A stretch of DNA of 64,000 nt, from the NCBI GenBank assembly GCA_036785325.1, contig JAXIVH010000017.1:4776052-4840051 (forward strand), given 5' to 3'. Below, one piece after another: positions 10,336 to 24,105 of the stretch. The translations under genes were made by a program, and so were the position numbers. The DNA comes from Urophycis tenuis. Lineage: Eukaryota > Chordata > Actinopteri > Gadiformes > Phycidae. A model generated the notes under the pieces. The model saw only the letters and a program-made list of their open reading frames with translations. It was not told the origin of the DNA and searched no databases. Positions within the stretch are counted from its first letter, which is position 1; each line of letters opens with the position of its first letter.

Positions 10336-10348
10336 AAGGGGGGGAGAG
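10336..10348 (+). other. Polypurine tract
   Basis: AAGGGGGGGAGAG lies immediately before the TG of the 3' LTR, where plus-strand DNA synthesis is primed. It follows the Gag-Pol stop by about 50 nt. Confidence 0.9.
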
Positions 10349-11518
10349 TGTAGCCCTGTGCTATATTTTCTTTTTATTTTCTTTTTGTCAAAATATGTTA
10401 ATAAATGTTTAAAAATGTTTTGAAAGTACCATGCCAAAATATATTTTATTTTCCTATGGCCTGTATTTTAATTTTGTTTGAATATGTACTTTCCGTAACT
10501 TTATTGGTTAATATACCAATGTGACCTTTGAACCAGAGACTGTGGGAACGGAAGCTGGGAGGTTAGCGCGAGATCGGGAGAGGAGAGAGGTGATGGAAGA
10601 GTGAGGACGGCTAGTCTAAGCTCGCGGTGTATATGTGTTATAAATACATGTTAATGCTCTGTCTAGGATATCGGACTAGAGTTACGCTGTTTAAGTTGTC
10701 GGATAGATAACTGCGACATCAGTGACGTGTATTTAGACTCTTTACAGGGTTGTTACTAGGTGCGTGGTTTGCCACGTGACGATAGTTCGCCAGCGCCATC
10801 TTAGCTCATCGTGCTAGTCCGTTTGCCATCGTCCTGGGTGCACAAGGACTTTGGACCGAACTGCCGAGACGGATGAGGATCCTGCCGTTCGTCTGGACAA
10901 GACGGATGTCCTGAGGAGACCGACGCCAGCGCGAACCTGTCGACCGAGGACCGCGTTTTCCCGCTTGCTTCGCCACACACACACACAGGACTCTCTTTCA
11001 CGAGGTAAAGTTTTTGCCATTTTTGTTTGCTCACGCGAGTGAAGCGGCCGTTCAGTTTATGGTCTCAACGAACCCAAGCACCGAAACAGGCCTGCAACGT
11101 GGGGGGTAATTTAGTTTATGCCGGCATAGGACATTTATAGTACTTTCACTGTTGATGCACACTGTATTCATTGGAGTTATCATTCATGCATGTGGTTGAA
11201 TGTCATTTATGTGATCTTTGACCGTTCATTTGCCAAGGTGGTAATACTGTTTTTATTTGGAATATTTTAGTTGACTGTAATTTCATTTAATATTTGTACA
11301 GTAAACATTTTCTACTTTTATAAAAAGAAGAGTATTTGTGAGTTCATTGTATTTACTATAATAGTAATGAAAGGTTTTTAGACTACAAAACTTAACCTAA
11401 AATCATATAGATTACCACATGGTTAGTGTGGTCAGGTAGAAGGACTTAGGAAGTGCCCACTTAACGATTTAGTTAATTTCATTGTCATGCCCATAGCCAA
11501 GGCATGAGGGGCGCTACA
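10349..11518 (+). repeat. 3' long terminal repeat
   Basis: It is 1170 bp and I found no difference from the 5' LTR by eye. It ends GCTACA, followed by the right copy of the GTAA target duplication. Confidence 0.95.
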
Positions 11519-11600
11519 GTAAGATCAGATAAAGTCCAGATCCGACAGGGAACGGGTCCTGGCATGATCAGATCATATAAGTCACATTAAAATGGTAAGT
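11519..11600 (-). mobile_element. Probable other half of the interrupted LINE
   Basis: If the LTR element and one GTAA are removed, the minus strand reads LDFI-stop-SYNTEALYRKGQ across the junction. That resembles the usual LDWSYNTEAxYRKGQ segment of L2-like LINEs. This is weak, decayed similarity, so the extent to the right is uncertain. Confidence 0.4.
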
Positions 11601-11689
11601 GTAACCAAGGGGACATAGACAAACAGACATAGAGCGACTGCGATGTTAACAAGAAAATGTAATTCCACGCAAATAATTACTTGCATAGG

Positions 11690-11800
11690 AATGCCCGTAA
11701 TCATCGGGATAAAGTTAATGGAGGTGGGGCTTGAACCACCAACCCTCCGATTGTGGAATACACTCTAGTTGAATGCGAAGGCAAATAGCGGAGTCCAACT
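11690..11800 (-). mobile_element. Possible tRNA-derived SINE fragment
   Basis: The minus strand holds a box-B-like GGTTCAAGCCCC preceded by gagggttggt, the layout of the SINE head at 11835-12094. Box A is not clear and the body differs, so this may be a second family or a remnant. Confidence 0.35.
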
Positions 11801-11834
11801 TACCAATGGAAAGCTTGTGGTGATCCTTGTGGTC

Positions 11835-12094
11835 TTTATTTGTCATTCCCATGTGACATGGGAATGAAATTCGTTCTCTGCATTTGGCCCATCCTATTGT
11901 ACATAGGAGCAGTGGGCTGCTATGATCAGCGCCCGGGGAGCAAGTTGGGGTTCAGGGTTCAGTATCTTGCTCAAGGACACTTCGACATGTAGACAGTTTT
12001 GGAAGTGGGGATCACAGGGATCGAACCCCCAACCCTATGGTTAGTGGACGACCACTAACCACCCGCTCTACCCACTGAGTTACATGCCGCCCCA
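11835..12094 (-). mobile_element. tRNA-derived SINE
   Basis: The minus strand starts ggggcggcatgtaactcagt, with box A (TAACTCAGTGGGTAGAG) and box B (GGTTCGATCCC). The body then reads actgtctacatgtcgaagtg and ccttgagcaagatactgaac. The tail ends in the common fish motif of ttctctgcatttggcccatc type. A perfect 11-bp palindrome with a 1-nt loop (11844-11866) lies in the tail. Related heads occur at 31243, 33823 and 59203. Confidence 0.85.
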
Positions 12095-15000
12095 AATAGC
12101 TAGTTTTTATTGTTTTTGTCGCGGAAACAGAAATAAAAGTTTCGAGACGACAGGGAAGGCGTGCGGCAGAGGCAGGTCGCTCAAGAGTTTTTTTCAACCC
12201 GATTTGATCACAGCCTACATGTAGGCCTAATGTAGGGCTTAGGGGCTTAAATGTGGGCCATGGAAGAAATTAGGAAACCGATACACAACTTGAAGTAGGC
12301 TATAGGCCTAGAAGTGGACACGCCCAGAACCAGACCACGCAGGACTTGGTAAAACGTCCTTTTTAATTCAGTTAGAAATATCTGAAAACAGCTAAACTAA
12401 ACCAACTATTTATTGCCCTTTGTGTGGACGGATTACATTTTTTTTGACAGCACCAGAGGCGCTGAAATCTCTGTCAGTGTTTAATATCATTATAGGATAT
12501 CGGACATATTCAAGACATTTATTTGGATCCCATTCCAACAAATCGCCCACCTCTCAAATGTGGCACCATTAGGTCTACTATTGATGGAAATTAGAAGATA
12601 TTCTGCTGGCCTATTTCTTGACAGACCGAAAGAAAAATGTTTGTTTAGTCTATCTGACTTGCAACCACAATTCCCCTATGGATGCTGGAGTGGAACTGGA
12701 GTGAAAGGTTGTCTCTAAAATATGCATGTTGCACTAGAGATTGTGGTGAGTGAGTGTGTGTATGTGCGTGTGCGTGTGCGTGTGCGCGTGTGCGTGCGTG
12801 CGTATGGAGAGTGGAGGAGAGCAGAGCTACGAGGTTTTCAGCAGAAAATCCTGAACGTATACCCAAAATCCCCTCGCATGATCAGTGGTGCAGTGGCAAC
12901 CACCACAAATGCCATTGAGTTCAGAATTAGTAGGCAGTTGCGGTCCTACAGAGACACGTTACACTCCTGCCCATTGCTTTTATTGATTCGACTAATGCAG
13001 CGTCACATCCACTCCGAAAAACTCCATAAAAAAGTGATTTGTTTCATGCATATATTAGCATCGAGCCAAACAAGAAAACAGTAAACCAACTCAAACGTAC
13101 AGATGGGAGTCTAAAAATCACACATATTTTAGTGGGATAGCATCATTTCTCTGTGCGCTGCCAGCCAGCCCTGTCTGCGGTTGCTATGGTGACAACACAC
13201 TGGTTCCACTCTGGTTCAGGTTCAGAGTCTCATTTTGCAGTGCATGTCGGCCTATACGCTCGGGTTTGAGGACATCCTATATGGTCGACGAAATAAAGAA
13301 GATAATCCGATCAATCACAAGGAATTTCACTCGTTTTATTACGTTTGAGCCTATTCAGATTTAGTGTTATTCTGAATGCATAGATCTTCCCTTAAACTGA
13401 AAGCAAATGGTTGTTGATTTACGATGTGCGATTTGGACGAAACGTTTAAGGGCAACTGACTCGTCATTTATTTTGCTGTGAGATAATTTATCTTAAACGT
13501 CAGCTATGCAACATCCACATTACATCATTACATCATTAAATCACGCGGGGAGGCGGCCCACCAGCAGGGGGCAGTAGACCTCTGCTTTACCGTCATCATT
13601 CTTTGCTTATAGGCGCCTGCCTTTTATTTCCGCGATGCTCAACTCACCTCCGAGCATCTCTCATCTAGAGAGATCACCATGTCTCCCGGGCCCCACCGCA
13701 GCGTAGAACAGCAGGGGGTCTTCACTCGCCGTGACTTGACACAGTTTCATTCAAGGCAATATCCACCCTTAAAAAAAAAAAAAAAAAAACACACAAGACA
13801 GGTTCATAGAACAAAGTGACAGTAAGTGCCGGGGAATGTATTGTCCCGTCTGCTATCACCGGGGTGCCACATAATGCCCTCGCCGAGCCTGGAAACCCAT
13901 GTAGGCTGTAAAACCTCATCTGGCTGTTGAGGATAATTTCCTGTGGTCATGGTTTGGTGAAACCAAAGGATGCTTGACAGGTCACGTATAGAGCAGACTG
14001 AGGGTTCCTTGTAACCTACCTTGTACCAAGAGCACAAAGGGCTAAGCTGAGGCCTGGTATAGCAATCACTTCCCATACGAGAAGATAGTATCCATGGAAA
14101 CGGATTGAACTCCGGAAGGAGTTTAGTCCGATAGCGTATGCTCACAAGGGCCAATCAGGAGACGCTTCCCATTAAGGCGGAGAATCAAACTTAGACAAAA
14201 TAAAACAATGCACACAATATTTCAAGCTCAGTGTTCACTCTCGAGACTGACCTCAGGTCTTATTTTACTTTGTAACTCTGTTGTTTAGTTTTCATGTCAC
14301 CGATGGTCCGAGATTGTATCGACAGACTGTTATTTGTTATTATTGTTATTTCAACACAATTTGTAGGAGTTTTGATATCTCTGCAGCGGTAGTTTAGCAG
14401 GTGGGACCCAGAGGGGTTTTGGCTCAGTTCTAGGTCTGGGATCCAACCACAATGTAGCACGTTACATAAGCATACTGACCAGTAGACCAGTAGACTAGCA
14501 GGCGTACACACTGGCCTACTGGTATGGTGCTGCTGCCCATGGCATGTCTACAGGCCTTTGGTTCCACTGCCGGTCGCTTTGAATAAACAGGTCTCCTACA
14601 GCTCTCCACGGGATGGAAACTCTCCCAACAGTGTGAGAGAGAGAGAGACGATCACGTGCAGAGCCTCGTTTTTTCACCACCAGGGGCCACCCTGCCTTTG
14701 GTGATGTGGGACCTGCTGAGACGTTCCCTCCCTGCAGTTGCACCGTTTAGGAGGCTGCTGGGGGGGGGGGGGGGAAGGCGCGCCGCCCGGCACCGAGTTA
14801 ATGGGCCGCTCCTTTCAGCTGACAGCCCGCAGCACAGCCCGGGCTGTGGCCACCTGTTCCACGTTGTGCGGGGTGGTGGCCGATCGCTCTCTGCGCCCCC
14901 CTGAAGAAACGTGGGGGTGCACGTAGCACTCCAGAGCTCCGTGGTGTCCTGGAAATGTTTTCAAACGGGCGCTCGATGGCTTCGGTGCCCCCAGCCGAAA

Positions 15001-15145
15001 CAGATCAATAATCGGGGATTATTCAGCCAGGTGACTTTCGTCACGTGTGATTACGGACCGGTAACGCGAGGAGAGCATGAACAGAAAGGGCCGTTGCGGT
15101 CTTCCTCGACGCTTCCCCTGTTCAGCTAACACTTGCCTGAGAGCA
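12095..15145. other. Intergenic, no gene seen
   Basis: The sequence is mostly unique. It includes a GT-type microsatellite near 12749-12801, an A-run at about 13770-13788, a G-run near 14760-14774 and a CTCF-like site at 13561-13575. Frames found here are short and lack recognisable domains. Confidence 0.6.
13561..13575 (+). promoter_or_regulatory. Candidate CTCF binding site
   Basis: CCAGCAGGGGGCAGT fits every position of the vertebrate core CCASYAGRKGGCRSY. Occupancy cannot be judged from sequence, and such sites also arise by chance. Confidence 0.4.
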
Positions 15146-15151
15146 GTGTGA

Positions 15152-15193
<42 letters not shown>

Positions 15194-15207
15194 GCGTGCG
15201 TGCGTGC

Positions 15208-15288
<81 letters not shown>
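15152..15288. repeat. GT microsatellite
   Basis: About 137 bp of (GT)n, interrupted by several GCGT units at 15188-15211. Confidence 0.97.
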
Positions 15289-15290
<2 letters not shown>

Positions 15291-15640
15291 AGGGGAGATA
15301 GAAATACAGTATAGATTCCCTGCCTCCACACGCACACCCCAGCACTCTGAAACACATCACATGTTCACACTCTCTGTGCACTCTCCAATCTCGCACGGTC
15401 TCGTTCCTCTCTATTGTCGTGAGGTGATATCGCGCCGTATCTCCCAGACCCCTGCCTACTACGAGCTACACGGCCGTTTGTCCGGGACGCGCAGAGGAAG
15501 AATGGCTTTCTAATCTTCCTAATTATGATTCATCCATAATGAGAAACCAAGAGCTCAATTCAGCTGGCTATAAGCGTGAGACTCCCGTGCAATCATTCAT
15601 ACAAATAGACACGCACATATGCTAACACACGCCAGGCACA

Positions 15641-15880
15641 CCCACACACACACACACACACACATATGCTAACACACGCAGGGACACCCACACACACACA
15701 AACACACATGCGCACACACACGCGCACACGCACACACGCACACACACACACGCAGTCGCGCACACACACACGCGCACACACACACATACACACACACACT
15801 AACACACACACACACACATGCACCCACACACACACACATACACTAACACACACGCACACACACACACACGCGCGCGCCAG
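15641..15880. repeat. CA-rich compound microsatellite
   Basis: Interrupted (CA)n carries CG and TA variants. A 30-bp block around acacatatgctaacacacgc is repeated at about 15613 and 15661. Confidence 0.9.
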
Positions 15881-15885
15881 CCCTG

Positions 15886-17095
15886 TCATCGCCATGTGTT
15901 TGGTGAGAGGAACCCACCGGGGGAGTGTAGACACCAGGGGCCCCCGAGCACACAGGCGAGACCCAATTACATATCAATAATACAACCGCAGCACACCGAG
16001 CTGCACCGAGCTGTCCTGCCTTCCAACCGCGCCGGCACATGAGAACCCTGCTGCTGTCAGGACGAGCAGGAGCACCTAACTATCTGCTCTCCCGGAGGCC
16101 GGATCTCCGCCATTGGACACTCTACTCGCACCCCGTGACCTCTCTCCTGATGGTCCCGATGCTACGGCGGCGGCGGCATTGCTCGTGTTGTTGTTGAGTG
16201 CAATTTGTTGGAAATTCCCCCGCAGCCGCTATAGTCAGCTATTAGCGAGTGAAGAGCGCCGTGAGGATATCCGTTGAGGCGTTGATCGTGGCCGACGCCG
16301 CGCGAGCCAATTTGTATGTTGTCGGACTCCGGCTCAATTCTGACCAATCAGGGCATATCTGTCCCGATTGGTTGGTGGAATCCATCATGGCTGTCGCTCA
16401 CCGGCGTGTGAAACGCAACACTTCTCAGTGACAGAAACAAGGAGGGCTGGGGGGAGGGAGGGAGGGAGGGAGGGAGGGAGGGTGGCAGAGAGGGAGAGGA
16501 ACATTTTTTGGGATGGCTTATTTTCTAAATACTGCTCCCTTTTCCTCTGCGGCTTCTTACCTCCAGCCCCATGCTGACGTATCTCCCTGCCTGAGGAGCC
16601 CTGCCATCTTAGATGGCACAATTGTGATTTCATTTAATGAGGGCGAGTAGGCAGTCATGGTAACCTCATTAAATACTCACACATACAGACCATAATTACA
16701 ACACCTAATGAAGGAGTTTATCATGCGTCCGAGTCTTTGCGCGGCTGTTAAACGTACCAATTAAAACGGAATTGCGCAATTGAAATTACATTTTTGCTCA
16801 GGCAAAAGGCAAAAGGCAAAAGGCTGTGTTCAGCAGCGTAAAGACACACGCTGAGTGTACAACACAGGAGCGTTCGTTGGACATCATTACATGAGACAAT
16901 GCAGCTCACGTGAATTCAGCTCATCAACGTTTTGACATGAATGATGTGGCGTCACTCCATTACAGTGGAGTCAAAACATCTGAGATGATAGCCCATCAGG
17001 GCGCTGCTGAAAGCCTCCTCACGACGTGATGTTTCTGAGCTACAGATCCTCTTTGAGCAGTAGAGTCCACCCTGGACCGCCGTTCTGCCATGCGT
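15886..17095. other. Intergenic with possible conserved non-coding block
   Basis: No gene is seen. A GGGA array lies at about 16450-16483, and three copies of caaaagg at 16801-16823. AT-rich unique sequence with attaaatgagg and cataattaca motifs lies at 16620-16760. Confidence 0.5.
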
Positions 17096-17100
17096 GTTTC

Positions 17101-17157
17101 CACATACACACACACACACACATACACACACGCACACACACGCACACACGCGCACAC

Positions 17158-17210
<53 letters not shown>

Positions 17211-17218
17211 TACGCACA
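17101..17218. repeat. CA microsatellite
   Basis: An interrupted (CA)n array of about 118 bp. Confidence 0.95.
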
Positions 17219-17382
17219 CGATCTCATGGTATTTCTGTCTGCTCCTCCCCCTCCTCCTCCTCCTCCTCTCAGATCCATCTTGTTATCACACATTCCATCT
17301 TCCTCTTCCCACCTGCTCTCCCCTGCTCCGTTTCATTTCTCTCACTCTTTTTCTCCCCCCCTCCCCCTCCCTCCGTCTCTCC

Positions 17383-18158
<776 letters not shown>

Positions 18159-18206
<48 letters not shown>
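18159..18206. repeat. TA microsatellite
   Basis: About 24 units of TA. Confidence 0.97.
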
Positions 18207-18209
<3 letters not shown>

Positions 18210-19422
18210 CATCTGCAGGGAATAGACAAAGAAATAAGCTTTTAAAATATTTTAACAGCTCTGCCTAGCGATGTATTATGAATGTATCCTACCTGTTTCA
18301 GCCTGTGTGTGCTCCAGACTTCTCAAACTTATATGCATATGTATTTTCCTATGGGACTGTTTTATTTGATGGTGGTTGTCACATTGTTTCTTGTTTATTT
18401 TCGCCAGCAAACATCCAGGCTATAAAAAAAAGGCAATTCCTGCTCCGGGGTAGTTCTGCCATGCCTGTTGTTATCTGGGCCCCGGCACTGTGTGACATAA
18501 ACCAGCATTATATTGGTTGTCCTCTCCTCTAAATATTTGAAAATCCGAAACTTTTTTTATTAAGGTTTATATATCAAAACGTTAAAAAAAAGTGACATCA
18601 CAACAGCACGGGTCGTGTGGCGTGTGATGAAGTGTTTGGGAACACGAACAGCACAGTGTTGATTGTTACTAAGCAACAGAGACAGGTGTTCTCCTCCACA
18701 CAGCCTCGCGGCAGAGAGCTAGCATCTCCGGTTCTGGGGTGGAGCTCCTCGCTGCGACCGCTGCCTCCAGCTAGAGACAGAGACAGTCAGGCCGGTCCAC
18801 GGCCCCGAGAAGTCCAGCGGAGAGACCTTAAATCAGCACAGGTGAGCCGCAAAACATGAAAGCGAAGAATGGTGTGAGAGTCATCCATTCCCCACAGAGC
18901 AACAAGTGAGAGAGAAGCACAGAGAGGCTCCGATGTGTGCAAGCACAGCGGTGTCTCGTTGGATTATCGGTGCAACTTCCTCCAGGTGTCAGAAAGACGC
19001 CAGAAATGCAGTGGCCGAGCGATTTTAAAGGTTCCCCCGGCGTTGAGACGAAACAAACGGCTGAATGATTAAAAGTTCAACCCACGCTCTGTGTTTTGGA
19101 TTCTCAGCTCTGCCTGTCACCGCATCGCCTTCCAATTACGCTGATTAACCGATAATCAGCCGTGTCAATCACGGCCCGAAAAGGTCTCCGCAGTGCTGAA
19201 CTCTCGCTCCGCCGGTTTAGAAGGCAATGGAGGGTGAAGAGCCGGCGTGACCCGTTGTGACGTTTAAACTGTTTGTACGTCTGTAAACACTCACCGCGGT
19301 GCGGGGAACGCGCCTGGCGCCTCATCTCTTATTCAGCCCCCGCCTTCACTTCCGCTCAGAGGATGGCGTGTTGGCATCCCGGAGCCCCGAGGGCGTCTAA
19401 AGGAGACGGTCTCAGGGCGAGG
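18207..19422. other. No gene seen
   Basis: Unique sequence. A small inverted repeat gctgattaaccgataatcag-c lies near 19139-19160. Frames are short and featureless. Confidence 0.6.
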
Positions 19423-19705
19423 TAGAGTTGTAGTACTCGAGACTTGTCCGGAGACCACTTTTACGTGGTCTTGATCTCGTCTCGGATTCGACTGTTTTTG
19501 GTCTCGGTCTTGCCTTGGTCTTGAACTTAAACACTAGTTTTTTGTTTTTTTTCCAGTCTCGACTTGGTCTCGATCTTGGTCTCGACTTGGTCTTGGTCTT
19601 GACTTGGTCGGTCTTGGTCTTGGTCTTGGTCTTGTCTTGGTCTCGATACCCTCAGGTCTTGGTAGTGTCTTGGTCTCGGTTTTGGCGGTCTTGACTACAA
19701 CTCTA
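19423..19705. mobile_element. Small hAT-type MITE with cttggtctcg repeats
   Basis: The ends tagagttgtagt (19423-19434) and actacaactcta (19694-19705) are perfect 12-bp inverted repeats. The flanking octamers gggcgagg (19415-19422) and gggtgagg (19706-19713) differ by one base, consistent with an aged 8-bp hAT target duplication. The 283-bp interior is built largely of degenerate tcttggtctcgact units. Confidence 0.75.
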
Positions 19706-21337
<1,632 letters not shown>

Positions 21338-21489
21338 GGTGGGTGTCTTTGTTGTTAGTGTGTGTGACTTTGTGAACATGTGTGTGACTTTGTGAACATG
21401 TGTGTGTTTGTGAATGTGTGTGTCTGTCAGTATGTCTCTGCATGTGTGTGTGTGTGTGTGTCTCTGAATGTGTGTGTGTGCATGTGTGT

Positions 21490-23198
21490 AATGCTCCGCG
21501 TGCAAAACACACTTCGAATTCAAATTAATTTCCCCCAATCTCAGTGGTCTGCCGACAAGCCTGCTTTTCTAGACGTGCCACGGAAAAGCCTTTGTTTCGA
21601 CCAACAAAAGAAAGAACCGGAATGGAAAAATAAGTACATGCTAAAAGCTTACGAAGCAGGCTGGGAGAACCAGCTCGCCTCTCTGAAGGAACGCGCCTCT
21701 GAAGAACACCACGTGGTCCGCGGTGGGCTTTGCAGACGGGCGACGGGAAGCCCTGCCTTCTGGGAAGGGTTTGGGAAAGCAAAGCAAAGCACAAAGACGG
21801 AGTCAATCCTGCACACAGCGGAGGCGACACGGCGGCTGACGGTGGCTACATCAAGGTCATTTATGCCCCCAGATAAATCGTCTTTCTCCCGCACAGCTGT
21901 CTGGGAGTCCTCGCACTTTCTTGCACTTCAAGACTCATTACAATTCCCGGCAGGCGTTGCCCAAGGATGACTGATCTTCAAGCGGGCCGGTCTGGGCCGT
22001 CTCTGAGCCTCGTCTCGCCGTTCACACGGCCCTGTGGAGTCGGCCAGGCTGAGACACAAGAGCGCAGCTCTTCATCATCGTCATCAACAAGAAAGAAGTT
22101 TCATCAGAGTCCGTTCATCAGAGTTCATTCGTCGGAGTTCATTCAGAAGCCAAATCTACTTCTCCTGTTTCAACACCACGTAGCATGTTTGCGTTTCTCT
22201 GGCGGTGTTTATGTTTACTAGCGAGTCATTCGAAGCCTCATTCTAAATTCAACCCCAGTGTGTCATCGTCATTTGAGGCCCAATATTAGTGTCATAATTA
22301 TCTGCACTCTTATGTCTGTTGATTAGATCTGTTCTATTGTTCTATTGTTCTCTTGGTCATCATTAGTCCTGCAGAGAGAGAGGACAAATGAACACATGGA
22401 CATTGTGTTCATTGTCTGAAATATGGGCCCATCAGAAAGCAACGTTTACTCGTTTAGGAAAATCGATTGATATATTTTTTCTGAAAGTGTTTGGCTGAGA
22501 AGGGATTCAAAAGGGGAAAAGTTGTTCCCTCATTTGGAAACTGCGGACACTCAATGATTGAACACAGACTGTCTGGATTGTCAGTCTCAGCCTGATCTCC
22601 AACCTGAACAAACTTTTCTGTCCTTCGGCCTGCTCAGATCACATGGCCGTGTCCACGCAAATGACAGCATTTGTGAGAAATTAATGTTTAAGTCAAATAG
22701 CAAAGTCTTTTTTTAAATTGTATTTAATAAGCGTATACATGAGTTGCATGGCCTGTATAAATCTCAGGCAGATTCATATTTCAGCAGGGATTAGGAGCTA
22801 ATCAAATTAATCTGTTGTACTGTTGCTTTCCTGGTGTCATTTTAAAAAACTATAAGGGTTTTATAGACTGAATTTTCCATCACAGAGGGAATTAATATTT
22901 GCCTTTTTAAAGTAATTAGCATAGCGAATGATGAAGTGTTTCATTTGATCCCTTGTAATCCTGTTTTTATTCGTATCCATCTAGTTAATGTTGAGCAGAT
23001 ATGTGCTGTTAATGAAGAAGCCGTACTTTTGACATTCATATGGCATATCGATGCTGTAATTGCGTTCTGAGGCTGTTGAACCCTGACCACTCTCCAAGAG
23101 CGCCAGAGAATGTCTAATGATGCAGTCGTTCCTGTGTTGTTCCCCATTCCTGCCTGATGTTTCCATTGCTCCCACAGCTGTAATCACTTTATCCTTGC
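21490..23198. other. Intergenic; AT-rich candidate conserved element at 22640-23190
   Basis: No gene is seen. The 22640-23190 part is unique and lacks simple repeats. It carries many homeodomain-like cores (taatta, taattagc, gattagg, aatcaaattaatc), a composition common in conserved developmental enhancers. Conservation itself cannot be seen here. Confidence 0.4.
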
Positions 23199-23230
23199 AT
23201 CAGGTTACATCACTGATGATGTAACCTGAT
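23199..23230. repeat. Palindrome, 14-bp perfect arms
   Basis: atcaggttacatca and tgatgtaacctgat surround a 4-nt spacer, ctga. Confidence 0.95.
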
Positions 23231-23520
23231 ACACCCAAAGGGTTCTTCGTTAGTTAACTCAGGAGCTCCAACAATAAGCCCCTCCTTCCCTACCCCTCCC
23301 TCCCACCTCCAGGTGACCCTGTAGGGCTGATCAGGTCCCCGATTTGTCTCTCGGCGCCGTTGGCCGGCGGACCAAAGCCGGTGGTCGCCGCGCGGTCCAG
23401 ATGGTGCTCATCCATCGGTGCCAGGCGGCAGGGAAGCCCGGCTACGGCTCGTCACCGCCCGTATACTGGCACACCCCCCGACACCTTCCAGCGCGTCTCA
23501 CCTCCGCAGAGCCGTCATTT

Positions 23521-24105
23521 AGCGGTAGTGTTAGCACTATATTTAGCATTAGCATCAGCACTCTGTTTAGGGTTAAGCGGTAGGGTTAGCGCTATGTTTA
23601 GGATTAAACGGTTGGGCTAGCGCTATGTTTAGGGTTAAGAGGTAGGGTTAGCGCTATGTTTAGGGTTAAACGGTAGCGTTAGTGCTATGTTCAGCGTTAA
23701 GAGGTAGGGTTAGCACTATGTTTAGTGTTAAGCAGTTGGGTTAGGGCTATGTTTATCGTTAACAAGTAGGATTAGCGCTATGTTTAGGATTAAGCAGTAG
23801 CGTAGCGCTATGTTTAGCATTAAGTGGTAGGGTTAGCGCTATGTTTAGGGTTAAGCATTAGCGTTAGCGCTATCTTAAGCGTTAAGCGGTAGGGTTAGCG
23901 CTATGTTTAGCATTAAGCAGTAGGGTTAGCGCTATGTTAAGCATTAAGTGCTAGGGTTAGCGCTGTGTTTAGCGTTAAGCGGTAGGGTTAGCACTATGTT
24001 TAGCATTAGCGGTAGCGCTGTGTTCAGCTTTAAGCGGTAGGGTTAGCGCTTTTTTTTTAGCATTTAGCATTAGCATTAGCGCTGTGTTCAGCGTTAAGCG
24101 GAAGG
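23521..24105. repeat. 31-bp minisatellite with telomere-like cores
   Basis: About 17-19 degenerate copies of a unit such as gcgctatgtttagggttaag plus cggtagggtta. TAGGGTTA occurs in most units. Divergence between copies is considerable, so the array is old. Confidence 0.92.

Larger units (their letters stand above)
3062..11518 (+). mobile_element. Full-length Ty3/gypsy-type LTR retrotransposon with PNMA-like Gag
   Basis: The element is 8457 bp. Its layout is 5' LTR (3062-4231), primer binding site (4237-4255), one long Gag-Pol frame (4353-10283), polypurine tract (10336-10348) and 3' LTR (10349-11518). The LTRs start TGTAGC and end GCTACA. A 4-bp target duplication GTAA flanks the element (3058-3061 and 11519-11522). 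Domain order protease, reverse transcriptase, RNase H, integrase assigns it to Ty3/gypsy (Metaviridae). No env-like frame follows pol. Every diagnostic part is present and the frame is unbroken, so it looks structurally autonomous and recently inserted. Confidence 0.96.

Noticed and set aside
12012..12094. Functional tRNA gene
   Set aside because: Box A and B are present but the acceptor and anticodon stems do not pair, and the sequence continues into a SINE body.
21380..21970. 196-codon frame after the GT array
   Set aside because: The first third is GT-repeat translation and the remainder shows no domain, splice sites or recognisable similarity.
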